A stretch of 64,000 nt of DNA, taken from positions 124,001 to 188,000 of the forward strand of contig NZ_BAABBN010000017.1 in assembly GCF_039537985.1 (NCBI RefSeq). Direction: 5' to 3'. A program made the position numbers and the translations under genes. The stretch comes from Litoribacillus peritrichatus. Its GTDB lineage: Bacteria; Pseudomonadota; Gammaproteobacteria; Pseudomonadales; Litoribrevibacteraceae. Positions 1-8,673 of this stretch are shown here, in pieces (positions within the stretch are counted from its first letter, which is position 1; the number at the start of each line of letters is the position of its first letter). The notes below the pieces were generated by a model. That model was given only the letters and a program-made list of their open reading frames with translations. It ran no database searches and was not told the origin of the DNA.

Positions 1-48
1 CTCTCTGAGGAGACTTGTCAGGAGCTTTCTAGGGAGGGCGTCGCATGA
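1..48 (+). CDS. C-terminal end of an upstream gene (partial)
   Basis: Reading frame 1 is open from the window edge and stops at a TGA at 46-48, which overlaps the ATG of hsdR in an ATGA arrangement. Only 15 codons are visible, so the family cannot be read. Type I restriction operons usually place hsdM and hsdS upstream of hsdR, so the end of hsdS or an accessory operon gene is the natural guess, but this is inference from context only. Confidence 0.4.
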   Translation, partial: LSEETCQELSREGVA

Positions 49-3000
49 GCACACCGCCAGTCAATTACGCAGCAAACTCGGAGCCTTCGGGCTTTGAGTT
101 TAACGAAAAGTACTTGTCGCAAATTCCTGCCCTGCAACAGTTAATCAATTTGGGTTATCAGTACCTCACCCCAGAGCAGGCCTTGGCCGAACGGGGTGGG
201 CGCAGTGCAAATGTGATTTTGGAAGGGGTGCTACGTCAGCAGCTAAAAAAGATTAACCGCATTAACTATAAAGGTGGCGAGTATCTGTTTAGCGAAGAGA
301 ACATTCAAACTGCGATCCAAAAGCTTAAAAATATTAAGTTTGATGGCCTGCAAAAAACCAATGAGTCGATTTACGATTTAATCACCTTAGGCTCAGCCAT
401 GGAGCAAACCATTGAGGGGGACTCAAAAAGCTTTACCCTCAATTACATTGATTGGAAAAATCCAAGCAACAATAGCTTTCATGTAGTCGCTGAGTTCTCG
501 GTTGAGCGTGCACGCAGCACCGATACCGTGCGCCCCGATATCGTCCTGTTTGTCAATGGTATTCCCTTTAGCGTGATTGAATGTAAATCACCCAAAGTGG
601 ATGTAGAGCAAGCCGTATCGCAAAATATTCGTAACCAGGGTGATGACTATATTCCGCGCCTGTTTACTTATGTGCAGCAAGTGTTGGCGGTGAATAAAAA
701 CGCCGCCCAATACGCCACAGCTGGCACACCTAAGAAGTTTTGGGGCGTGTGGAAGGAGCAGGAAGATAAGCCCGCCGATGTCGATAAAGGCGTAAATACC
801 GTTTTAGACGAAGACACTAAAGCACAGCTATTCAGTGGCGAGTTTGCCGCCGCACGGCCATTTTTTGATGCACTAGAGGCGGAAGGTAAACGCTTGGTGA
901 CGGAACAAGACAATGCCATTCACAGCCTGTGCCGCCCAGAGCGTTTATTAGATTTGGTGTATCGCTTTACTCTGTTTGATGGTGGCATTAAGAAAGTAGC
1001 CCGCTATCAACAATATTTTGTGATTAAAGCGACTATCGCCCGAATTAAGCGTTTGACCAATAAAGGCAATGGTGCAAAAGAAAACCGCCAAGGTGGTGTT
1101 ATTTGGCATACCCAAGGTTCGGGTAAATCGCTCACCATGGTGATGCTCACCCGCGCTATGGCTCTAGAGCCGCAGCTTATCAACCCCAGGATCATTTTGG
1201 TTACCGACCGGGATGATCTTGATAAACAACTAGGTAATACCTTTGCGGCCTGTGGTTTAAGCCGCGAACGTGCCACGTCTGGCCGAAACTTAGTTAAGCA
1301 CCTGAAAAACAAAGTGGGTTTGATCACCACACTGATCCACAAATTTGATAAAGGCTGGGTGGCCGAGAAGTTTGTGGATGAATCGCACGATATTTTTGTA
1401 TTGGTCGATGAAAGTCACCGCACCAACTTTGGCTCATTGGCAGCCCGAATGCGCCAAATGTTGCCCAATGCCTGTTTTCTTGGCTTTACTGGCACACCGC
1501 TACTGAAAAAAGAAAAGAATAACTTTGCCAAGTTTGGTGGCCTGATTGAGCCGCACTATACCATTAAACAAGCGGTTACCGACGAAGCAGTATTGCCATT
1601 GCTGTACGAAGGCCGACATATTGAGATGGAGCAGAATCAGTCGGCTATCGACCTCTGGTTTGAGCGCCACACCGCCGATTTAAGCAAAGAGCAAAAGGCC
1701 GACCTTAAAAAGAAATACGCCCGCGCTGAAATGCTAAACAAAGCCGATCAGGTGATATATATGCGCGCCTTTGATATCAGCGAGCATTTTCGTGCGAACT
1801 GGCAAGGCACCGGCTTTAAGGCTCAGCTGGTTGCCCCAGGTAAACAGGCCGCATTAAAGTACCAGCAGTTTTTGCATGAAATTGGCACCGTCACCACTGA
1901 AGTAGTGATTTCTGGCCCTGATACCCGCGAAGGCCACGACGAAGTGGACGAAGGACCAACCGATGAGGTAGGTAAATTCTGGGACAAAATGATGAAGCGC
2001 TTTGGCTCTGAAGAAGAGTACACCAAGCAAATCATCAATCAGTTTAAATACGGTGATGACCCTGAAATACTCATTGTGGTAGATAAGCTATTAACCGGTT
2101 TTGATGCACCGCGTAACACCGTGCTGTATCTATGCCGAACCCTGCGAGAGCACACGCTATTACAGGCCATCGCTCGGGTTAACCGCCTGTACGAAGGCAA
2201 AGAGTTTGGCTATATCATCGACTATGCCAGCGTATTGGGCGAGCTGGATAAAGCCCTAACCATGTACGAAGCCTTTGAAGGGTTTGACGAAGATGACTTA
2301 GCAGGCACGCTCACCTCCATCAACGAAGAAGTGTTTAAACTGCCACAGCGTTACTCTGACTTATGGGATTTGTTTAAAGCCGTTAAAAACTCAAAAGACG
2401 AAGAAGCCTATGAGGTGTTGTTGGCCGATGACGAGTTGCGTGAAGAGTTTTACGAATGTTTATCGGCATACAGTAAATCTTTAGCCATCGCTTTATCGTC
2501 TGAGCAGTTCATCATGAGCTCTGATGAGAAGAAGCTACAAACCTATAAAAACGATTTAAAGCGTTTTCAGAACTTAAAGGCGGCGGTTAAGTTGCGTTAC
2601 GCCGAGGCGATTGATTATCGCGACTACGAGCCGAAAATTAAAAAGCTGCTGGATACCCATATTCAGGCTAATGAGGTGACTCAGCTTAACGAGCCCGTGA
2701 ATATTTTTGATGAAAAAATGTTTACCGCCGTGAAAGAAGAGCAAGGGGTTTATCAAACCAAAACCACGGCATCAAAAGCGGACACCATCGCCCACGCCAC
2801 GAAGCGCAGCATTTCGGAGAATATGGATGAAGACCCTGCGTTTTATGAGAAGTTTTCGAAGCTGATCCAAGCCGCCATTGATGACTTTAAGGCTAAGCGT
2901 ATCTCAGACTTAGAATATCTCAACCGAGTGATTGATATTCGTAACAAAGTGGCCACTAAGCAGCATGATGATATGCCTGATTGCATTCGTGAGAACGACG

Positions 3001-3308
3001 AAGCGTGTGCCTACTTTGGTTTGATTAAGCCGCAGTTTCAGCAAGTGGCAACACTCAACGAGTTAGATGATGCTCAGCTTGATGCTATTGCGGCACAAAC
3101 ATCGTTAGCAATACAAAAGATCATTGATGATCATTGGAAAGTTGATTTTTGGGACGATACTGACGTTCAAAAAACGGCGATGAATGATATTGACGATTTT
3201 CTTTATGACGAAGTCAAAGAGCAGTACGGCGTGACGCTGAGCTTAGAGCAAATGGACGAAATCATTGAGAAAACTATGCAAGTTGCGAAGTACCGGAGGC
3301 ACTCTTGA
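45..3308 (+). CDS. hsdR: Type I restriction endonuclease R subunit (HsdR)
   Basis: Motor and nuclease subunit of a type I restriction-modification complex; it translocates and cuts unmodified DNA together with HsdM and HsdS. At 1087 aa it is full length. A PD-(D/E)xK nuclease site is visible near the N terminus (D165, then E179-C-K181), followed by the Walker A motif QGSGKS (G358-S362) and the superfamily 2 DEAD-like box VDESH at 454-458. The C-terminal part is helical and acidic, as in the family. The start overlaps the upstream stop (ATGA) and is preceded by a GGGAGG ribosome binding site. HsdM and HsdS are not in the window and presumably lie to the left. Confidence 0.95.
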   Translation: MSTPPVNYAANSEPSGFEFNEKYLSQIPALQQLINLGYQYLTPEQALAERGGRSANVILEGVLRQQLKKINRINYKGGEYLFSEENIQTAIQKLKNIKFDGLQKTNESIYDLITLGSAMEQTIEGDSKSFTLNYIDWKNPSNNSFHVVAEFSVERARSTDTVRPDIVLFVNGIPFSVIECKSPKVDVEQAVSQNIRNQGDDYIPRLFTYVQQVLAVNKNAAQYATAGTPKKFWGVWKEQEDKPADVDKGVNTVLDEDTKAQLFSGEFAAARPFFDALEAEGKRLVTEQDNAIHSLCRPERLLDLVYRFTLFDGGIKKVARYQQYFVIKATIARIKRLTNKGNGAKENRQGGVIWHTQGSGKSLTMVMLTRAMALEPQLINPRIILVTDRDDLDKQLGNTFAACGLSRERATSGRNLVKHLKNKVGLITTLIHKFDKGWVAEKFVDESHDIFVLVDESHRTNFGSLAARMRQMLPNACFLGFTGTPLLKKEKNNFAKFGGLIEPHYTIKQAVTDEAVLPLLYEGRHIEMEQNQSAIDLWFERHTADLSKEQKADLKKKYARAEMLNKADQVIYMRAFDISEHFRANWQGTGFKAQLVAPGKQAALKYQQFLHEIGTVTTEVVISGPDTREGHDEVDEGPTDEVGKFWDKMMKRFGSEEEYTKQIINQFKYGDDPEILIVVDKLLTGFDAPRNTVLYLCRTLREHTLLQAIARVNRLYEGKEFGYIIDYASVLGELDKALTMYEAFEGFDEDDLAGTLTSINEEVFKLPQRYSDLWDLFKAVKNSKDEEAYEVLLADDELREEFYECLSAYSKSLAIALSSEQFIMSSDEKKLQTYKNDLKRFQNLKAAVKLRYAEAIDYRDYEPKIKKLLDTHIQANEVTQLNEPVNIFDEKMFTAVKEEQGVYQTKTTASKADTIAHATKRSISENMDEDPAFYEKFSKLIQAAIDDFKAKRISDLEYLNRVIDIRNKVATKQHDDMPDCIRENDEACAYFGLIKPQFQQVATLNELDDAQLDAIAAQTSLAIQKIIDDHWKVDFWDDTDVQKTAMNDIDDFLYDEVKEQYGVTLSLEQMDEIIEKTMQVAKYRRHS

Positions 3309-4054
3309 TGTCGTCAACCATCAAGCAGGCTGAGATACCAACGGCAAGCGCTGAAAGACTAGCGGTTGTATACGGAGGGGGAGAAATCCCCTTCCAGCTG
3401 GTTTTTTCTAAACGTAAGTCGCTGGAAATATCAGTTCATCCTGATAAATCAGTTTTTGTGAAAGCACCTGAAGGCACCGATCGTGAGGCCATTGAAGCCA
3501 AGGTGAAAAAGCGCGCTCGGTGGATCAAACGTCAAATTCGCTACTTTGACCAGTTTGACCCAAGAACCCCTTCTCGCAAATATGTATGTGGTGAAAGCCA
3601 TTTGTATCTAGGCAAGAAGTATCGGCTAAAAATTGAAGTAGGCACTGACAACGGTGTGGCGCTGAAAGCGGGCTTTTTTTGGGTAAAGTCTGCCAATGGT
3701 AAACCAGACCATGTGGAGTCGCTACTCAGTGATTGGTATCGAGAAAAGGCTGATTTCCATTTAAATAAAGTATTTTCGGATTGTTGGAAGAAATTCAAAC
3801 ATTCAGATGCTAACAAGCCAACCATTAAAATCATGCAACTCAAAAAGCGCTGGGGTAGTCTATCAAAAAGCGGAACGCTGACCTTAAACCGTGATCTGAT
3901 TAAGGCACCGAAAGAATGTATTGAGTATGTGATCGTTCATGAACTGTGTCACCTAGAGCACCACAACCACGGCCCAGAGTTTTATCGCTTACTCGAACGC
4001 TCTTTACCAGATTGGGTGAAGCGCAAACATAAACTGGAAATGGCACTGATATAG
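3308..4054 (+). CDS. YgjP-like (M48/DUF45) metallopeptidase
   Basis: Predicted zinc metallopeptidase of about 248 aa of the YgjP/DUF45 (WLM-like) family. The zinc motif HELCH is at residues 211-215 and is followed by the family signature NHGPEF, which supplies further active-site residues. The ATG overlaps the hsdR stop in a TGATG arrangement; a TTG one codon upstream is also possible. Genes of this family are often the last cistron of type I restriction operons, but their job there is unknown; processing or turnover of HsdR is only a hypothesis. The gene ends about 110 bp before a terminator-like hairpin. Confidence 0.85.
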   Translation: MSSTIKQAEIPTASAERLAVVYGGGEIPFQLVFSKRKSLEISVHPDKSVFVKAPEGTDREAIEAKVKKRARWIKRQIRYFDQFDPRTPSRKYVCGESHLYLGKKYRLKIEVGTDNGVALKAGFFWVKSANGKPDHVESLLSDWYREKADFHLNKVFSDCWKKFKHSDANKPTIKIMQLKKRWGSLSKSGTLTLNRDLIKAPKECIEYVIVHELCHLEHHNHGPEFYRLLERSLPDWVKRKHKLEMALI

Positions 4055-4162
4055 TCAGCACGCTGTATCGAATAGCTAAGTACACAACCAGTACACTAGC
4101 GGTATTGTCCGCGTTAGACTTTGAACCTCGCCCAGCCCTTGTGTTGACTGGCGGTTTACTGC

Positions 4163-4198
4163 AAGGCGACAAGCCTACACAGGATTCATCGCCTTTTT
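4163..4198 (+). terminator. Rho-independent-like terminator after the hsd operon
   Basis: Arms AAGGCGA and TCGCCTT are perfect inverted repeats, with an inner CCT/AGG stem between them, and the right arm runs into five T residues on the plus strand. It would stop transcripts coming from hsdR and the metallopeptidase. It overlaps the first bases of the convergent DUF927 gene's 3' end. The rest of the 4055-4196 gap shows nothing else. Confidence 0.55.
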
Positions 4199-5939
4199 AG
4201 TCATCCAAGATACTGCCTTTAACACAATACATGCGCGGGCGGGTGTTGTCAGGTAGGCTGACTTTGCGCTGTGGTCGGTTGCCATCGGGGATTAGGTAAC
4301 CTGCGGCCATCAGTGCTTTGGCGGCACGTTCTGGGCTTAGGCCTTCGGTGGCTTCACGCCAGCCGGTTGGGTAAAACAGGTAGAGGGTTTGTGGGCCGCT
4401 GGTGTCTATCCAACCGGCGCGTTGGCGTACTTGGCTGCTGTAACCGTTTTGTTTGGGCGTAAAGCGGCTTTCGCCATGTTGCTCAATAAAGCTGCGCACT
4501 TGGCGAATGGCTTGTTGGTCTTCATTGGCGGCCACACCACCGCGGGCGAGTATCCATTGGTTAAGCTGATTTAAGCAGGCGGCTTCGACACTTTGGGCTG
4601 ACCAATCGAGTACTTTGGCTTGAATGGCTAACAACCCAGCACTAGCCAGTAAGGCAAACTTTTCGGCGACCCGGCGCACTTGGCCGTCAGCCTCGATTGG
4701 TAAGCTAGCTAAAAAACGTTGGCGTACGTTTTGGAAAACGGGTCGCACCTGCGCGCTGTGCTGCGTTAAATACCGTAACCAGTCCAAAGCCAAGCAGCCG
4801 TAGTGTTGGCGACTTTGCTGTTTTAGATGATCGGCTAAATCGGCGGCGTTCATACCATGACTCTGGTTAAACACGCCCATTTGCGCTCCGGCATCGGCAC
4901 TGAGATCAATCACGCGCACTTGCTGGCCGGCTTTTACGCGTTTGCCGATACTGGCAAGATGGCTTTCGAGCGTCACTTCGCCAGTAGATAAAAACACCAA
5001 ACGCCAACGGGCGGGTAAGCGCATTTCACCGTATTTGCCTGCTCGTGTTTTACCCTGACCATTGGCAAGCATATAAGCGACATCGCCCGCCTCTTTTGGG
5101 TCAACTTCGCCCATTTCATCGAGCGCCAACAAGGCATCGTTATGCGCTAATGCTGTACCTTCTAAACCGTTAGCCGTGGCACGCCAACTGTGGCGCAGCT
5201 GATTAGGCTCGCCCCACACCGATAATGCCGGATACAGCGCCGCGGTTTTACCTGTACTGCTGGCACCGTAGAGGTGTAAACCAAAACCATCCACCCCACA
5301 CAAGTGCAACAATGGCGCAGCCAGTGCAGCGCAGACACCAACAATCAATAGCGGGTTATCCAGACAATAACGGCCAACGTGCTGCCGCCAACTGTCACTA
5401 CTACCTTGTTGAATAAAGCCTTCTATCGGGTGCATGGTTTGCAGCACCATGCGCGGGTTATTGCTGTGTTCGCTTGGGTAAAAGGTGAGGCGCGGATGTA
5501 CATAAGCGTGGCGATGCCAGCCAATGCAGTTCACGCTGATGGCCTTTTGCGTGGCCAGTTCGCCCATTTGTTGAATAAACAGCGAGAGCAACTGCCGCGC
5601 TTTGACACTGTTACTTAGCCGCATGCCTCGGCTGAGTAATATCCGGCGGTACTCGCTGCCGTCTCCGGCCAATAGTTCTGCTGGCATGGCCCAATAGCGA
5701 TGGCGATTGTCATCGTCTAACCAGTGCAATAAATAGCCGTAGTTGTCCCCTTGCGGATCGCGGGTGCGGGCAGCCACTTGCAACCAAGAGCAGATTTTAA
5801 CTGGGCTATCTTGCCCCGTTGGTTGCATCACCAGCCAGTTTTGCGCGTTATAAGCAAAACCAGCTGGTAATTTTGGCTCGTTGCTAGGCATATCAATGGC
5901 AGATAATTGGTTTAATGCTGATGGTTTATCCACGGCCAT
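4197..5939 (-). CDS. DUF927 domain ATPase of a mobile element
   Basis: Protein of about 580 aa with the DUF927 domain, found in integrated plasmids, phage satellites and genomic islands and thought to act as a helicase- or primase-associated ATPase; no reaction is proven. The P-loop GASSTGKT begins at about residue 225, and an acidic Walker B stretch (LLALDEMGE) follows some 40 residues later. I chose the ATG at 5939, overlapping the AlpA stop by about 14 bp; an in-frame ATG at 5966 is an alternative. It is transcribed with alpA. A truncated copy lies at 12350-12616. Confidence 0.8.
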   Translation of the reverse strand: MAVDKPSALNQLSAIDMPSNEPKLPAGFAYNAQNWLVMQPTGQDSPVKICSWLQVAARTRDPQGDNYGYLLHWLDDDNRHRYWAMPAELLAGDGSEYRRILLSRGMRLSNSVKARQLLSLFIQQMGELATQKAISVNCIGWHRHAYVHPRLTFYPSEHSNNPRMVLQTMHPIEGFIQQGSSDSWRQHVGRYCLDNPLLIVGVCAALAAPLLHLCGVDGFGLHLYGASSTGKTAALYPALSVWGEPNQLRHSWRATANGLEGTALAHNDALLALDEMGEVDPKEAGDVAYMLANGQGKTRAGKYGEMRLPARWRLVFLSTGEVTLESHLASIGKRVKAGQQVRVIDLSADAGAQMGVFNQSHGMNAADLADHLKQQSRQHYGCLALDWLRYLTQHSAQVRPVFQNVRQRFLASLPIEADGQVRRVAEKFALLASAGLLAIQAKVLDWSAQSVEAACLNQLNQWILARGGVAANEDQQAIRQVRSFIEQHGESRFTPKQNGYSSQVRQRAGWIDTSGPQTLYLFYPTGWREATEGLSPERAAKALMAAGYLIPDGNRPQRKVSLPDNTRPRMYCVKGSILDD

Positions 5940-6168
5940 AAGCAGCACCGATACGGCGGGTTTCAATCCACTGGTCGATATCGCTTTCTAACCAGCCCAC
6001 AGCACGCGCACCAATACGAATGGATCGCGGAAATTCACCATTGGCCATTAGGGCATAAATGGTACTGCGGCCAAAGCCTGTTTTTGCCTTTACCTCGGGC
6101 AAGCGCAAAATCCGCTGCTGACGCGCTGGGTGTACTGAGTTTGTGGGTGATTGTGTAGTTGGGTTCAT
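5926..6168 (-). CDS. alpA: AlpA family helix-turn-helix regulator
   Basis: Small DNA-binding protein (80 aa from the ATG at 6168, preceded by a GAGGAA ribosome binding site) of the AlpA/MerR-like excisionase family. The sequence reads LRLPEVKAKTGFGRSTIYAL, the usual winged-HTH recognition region, followed by the GEFPRSIRIGARAVGWLESD segment typical of AlpA. Relatives activate excision or early genes of P4-like and CP4-57-like elements. It sits directly upstream of, and overlaps, the DUF927 gene, so the two form an operon. The true start is 6168; a longer in-frame start at 6183 lacks a good ribosome binding site. Confidence 0.85.
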   Translation of the reverse strand: MNPTTQSPTNSVHPARQQRILRLPEVKAKTGFGRSTIYALMANGEFPRSIRIGARAVGWLESDIDQWIETRRIGAAYGRG

Positions 6169-6453
6169 CGTTTGCTTCCTCACTGATCTGTTAAGTTCAG
6201 TTAGGAGTTTGCCAGCACTAAACGGACGCAGTAGGCAGATAAATGCTCAGATCGTGCAGCTTTCTGAGGGTGCAGGTAGCTAGCTGCCCCAGTATTTACA
6301 TAATGCCCACAATAATAATTGTTCTGTGGGCAGGGTTGGTGTGTAGCTAAATGGCGTGAATTAAGGCTTTGCCCAAACTGCCCCAAAAGCCCAAGGGATG
6401 AGTGCCAAAAGCTTTCTCAAAAAGGGAAAGTCTTGCTCAATTAGAACGCCACA
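6169..6453. other. Divergent intergenic region between alpA and the DUF4143 ATPase
   Basis: About 285 bp without a convincing gene. The alpA-proximal 110 bp (to about 6280) is nearly identical to 12779-12890 in the second module copy. It can be read on the minus strand as a peptide ending SAYCVRLVLANS, with synonymous changes between the copies, but in the second copy this frame is closed by a TGA just upstream, so a coding role is doubtful. The remaining part aligns more loosely with 12890-13020. Confidence 0.5.
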
Positions 6454-6509
6454 ACACTTTTACGCGCATAAAAATGTAAAATTCCGCACTTTTCTGCGCG
6501 TAAAAGTGT
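6454..6509 (+). promoter_or_regulatory. Twin palindromic operators before the DUF4143 ATPase
   Basis: Two 24-bp near-palindromes of form CACTTTT-N2-GCGC-N2-AAAA occupy 6454-6477 and 6486-6509, with centres 32 bp apart, about three helical turns. The same pair with the same spacing occurs at 13026-13081 before the second ATPase copy. A TATACT -10-like box follows at 6519-6524. The layout suggests cooperative binding of a dimeric regulator, possibly the ATPase itself or AlpA; which protein binds is unknown. Confidence 0.7.
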
Positions 6510-6561
6510 AGACTGAGTTATACTACAGGCAGTTAACAGTCTTAATTGGCGGGAAATGACA

Positions 6562-7875
6562 ATGCAGCGCAACTTACTCAACGCCCTAATAGCATGGAAA
6601 AGTCAACCTGTGCGCAAGCCATTATTGATCGATGGCGCAAGACAAACAGGTAAAACCTATCTACTGCAAGAGTTGTTTGGGAATACCTTTGCCAACATCC
6701 TTCGTATCGACTTCCTTGAAAACCCAGCTTACAAAGAAGCGTTCGATGGCTCGTTGTCACCTGACGAGCTAGTAATGAACATTGAGTTGTTAACCAACCA
6801 AGCGTTCAATCCAGACACCGACTTGCTGATATTAGATGAAATTGGCGAATGTGAACGAGCCGTAACTTCGCTGAAGTATTTTGCCGAAAAAGCACCGTCC
6901 TATTTTGTCGCAGCCAGCGGTTCAAATATTGGTTTGCTCAACACCTTCCCTGTGGGCAAGGTAGAACAATACAATTTACGACCACTGACCTTCCAAGAAT
7001 TTATTTACGCATCCAACGAGCAAGCACTGATCAAAGCATTTGATAGTCAAGCAAGCACACCGGCGGTGCACACTAAATTGATGGATAAACTAACCGACTA
7101 TTTTTTTACCGGTGGTATGCCGGAAGCCGTTTCTGCTTGGTATCAGTTTAAGGATTCAAGCATTCTAGAGCGTGTTGAAAAAGTCACAAAAATTCATGCC
7201 GATTTAGTTGAAGGTTATCGCCGCGATTTCGGTAAGTACGCGGGCAAGGTCGATGCCACACTGATTGAATCGGTGTTTAATAGCATTCCAGCCCAGCTAT
7301 CACTTGTCAGCGATGAGTCAGTTAAACGCTTTAAATTTAAGCATGTGCATGAGCGTAAATCTCGTTATAGCGATTTTGAAACCGCGATCCATTGGCTTAA
7401 CTGCTGCCGCTTAGCTTTGCCAAACTACCCTATTGAAGGATTACCTAAATCTCCGTTGGCGGCCTATAAAAAAGACAATATGGTTAAACTATTTCTGTTT
7501 GATGTGGGCCTGCTCAATCACATGCTGGGCAGCAGTTATAAAGAGATTAAGCAACAAAACTATGAATACAAAGGCTATGTGGCTGAAAACTTTGTGCAAC
7601 AAGAGCTCACAGCTATTGGCGTTGACCCAAGCTATTCATGGAATGACGCCCGCGCCGAAATCGAATTTATTTTGGCGACCGATAAAGGCGATATCATCCC
7701 TGTGGAAGTCAAAAGTGGTAAACGTACAAGAGCAAAATCGTTGGCATCCTACGTTGAAAAATGTACTCCAAATAAAACCTTTAAGTTAACGGGTACACAA
7801 GGCTCTTCAGCGTTAGAACAAACCAATATCGTGATGCCTTTGTATTTCACGCAGTATTTACCAGAGAGATGGTAA
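6562..7875 (+). CDS. AAA (AAA_14) ATPase with DUF4143 domain
   Basis: ATP-binding protein of about 437 aa. The N-terminal AAA_14 domain carries Walker A GARQTGKT at residues 25-32 and Walker B LLILDEIGE; the C-terminal DUF4143 part ends in an IEFIL...VEVKSG segment that looks like a PD-(D/E)xK-type nuclease fold. The family is abundant in bacteria and archaea and its function is unknown. I prefer the ATG at 6562, because GGGA lies 7 bp before it; the ATG at 6556 is too close. It is divergent from alpA-DUF927 and has a near-identical, damaged paralogue at 13127-14461. Confidence 0.85.
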   Translation: MQRNLLNALIAWKSQPVRKPLLIDGARQTGKTYLLQELFGNTFANILRIDFLENPAYKEAFDGSLSPDELVMNIELLTNQAFNPDTDLLILDEIGECERAVTSLKYFAEKAPSYFVAASGSNIGLLNTFPVGKVEQYNLRPLTFQEFIYASNEQALIKAFDSQASTPAVHTKLMDKLTDYFFTGGMPEAVSAWYQFKDSSILERVEKVTKIHADLVEGYRRDFGKYAGKVDATLIESVFNSIPAQLSLVSDESVKRFKFKHVHERKSRYSDFETAIHWLNCCRLALPNYPIEGLPKSPLAAYKKDNMVKLFLFDVGLLNHMLGSSYKEIKQQNYEYKGYVAENFVQQELTAIGVDPSYSWNDARAEIEFILATDKGDIIPVEVKSGKRTRAKSLASYVEKCTPNKTFKLTGTQGSSALEQTNIVMPLYFTQYLPERW

Positions 7876-8673
7876 AGGCACGTTGCCTAGCCCCGAAGGT
7901 CTACACAAAGTTACCTTAGGGATAACAATTTGTAGACCTGATGCTTACCATTCGACACTCAGTCTTATCTCTCTTGGATACCATATTATCCATATTGAGC
8001 TTATTTCTATTAAAATGGACACCATAATGCCCATTTCAGGCTAAGTGAGCTTTCTGCTGACTCATTACTATCGTGTAGAACCAGTGAAAAAATGGCAAAG
8101 CTATGTTGACGGAAATCATGCTCGATAAAGCCCTTCAAAACTGCTATGTTTTAGCTCTAACAGCAGCATAAAAACGGCACTGTTTTTCCATTGCTAACCA
8201 CTAAGATTTAGTAAAAGCCATAGGCAAGTGGTGGGCAGTTTGGTGGGCAAACAGGCATTTTTGAACGATTTCTTTTCGGTAAATCATTGAGTTTGTTAGG
8301 TTCTAGGCCGCTACTCAATGAGCAGATTCAGAATATTGAGTGATATTTTAATTTCATCAACAATTAGCTGAAGTAAGGTTAGAAAGAAGATGCAGCCTAA
8401 AGAGGGCTTTGCACCTCGACCAACGCTTACATGGACTCCGAGGCCTTTAATTGAGCTATCACTAAACTGTCTAGGCATAAAGCTGGAAGGAAAAAACAGT
8501 CACCTAACAAGGCGGATGATATAGAGAACTTGGCAGTTCATGATATTCTTCGTACTTACCGAACCTTACTTGCGGCACAAAGAACGCAGTGCTTGGAGCA
8601 TTACAAAGCCTGATTGAGTAAAGTGCTTTAGCCCTATGGAGTGATCCACATAGAATGTTGCTGTGGATAGCTC
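7876..8673. other. Gene-poor region with recombination remnants
   Basis: About 800 bp with no intact gene. It contains an inverted repeat at 7898-7938 (arms GGTCTACA/TGTAGACC around an inner GTTA/TAAC stem), closely spaced GGTGGGCA direct repeats near 8230-8252, a probable integrase C-terminal remnant ending at 8612, and a 7-bp inverted repeat (ATCCACA/TGTGGAT, 8644-8668) just past the 3' end of the subtilase gene. The last lacks a T-tract, so it is only a weak terminator candidate for the minus strand. Confidence 0.5.
8476..8612 (+). pseudogene. Probable tyrosine recombinase C-terminal remnant
   Basis: An open frame without a start ends at a TGA at about 8612 and encodes VHDILRTYRTLLAA, which resembles the box II region of phage-type integrases (HDLRRTxRTLLA) with one residue inserted or shifted. 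No catalytic tyrosine or upstream arginine box can be found, so only a fragment is left. GGTGGGCA repeats about 230 bp upstream resemble sequences seen before integrase genes of island elements. The call rests on one motif and is tentative. Confidence 0.3.

Noticed and set aside
6201..6386. A 61-codon minus-strand frame ending SAYCVRLVLANS
   Set aside because: The frame is closed by a TGA in the second copy just upstream of the conserved end, so it is not reported as a gene; only the conservation is noted.
7905..7930. A TTAGGGATAACAA stretch resembling a homing endonuclease site
   Set aside because: Only part of the site matches and no endonuclease or intron is present; the hairpin explains the region better.
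8140..8175. GTTTTAGCTCTAACAGC-like sequence resembling a Cas9-type repeat
   Set aside because: It occurs once, without spacers or cas genes nearby; the similarity is short and probably chance.
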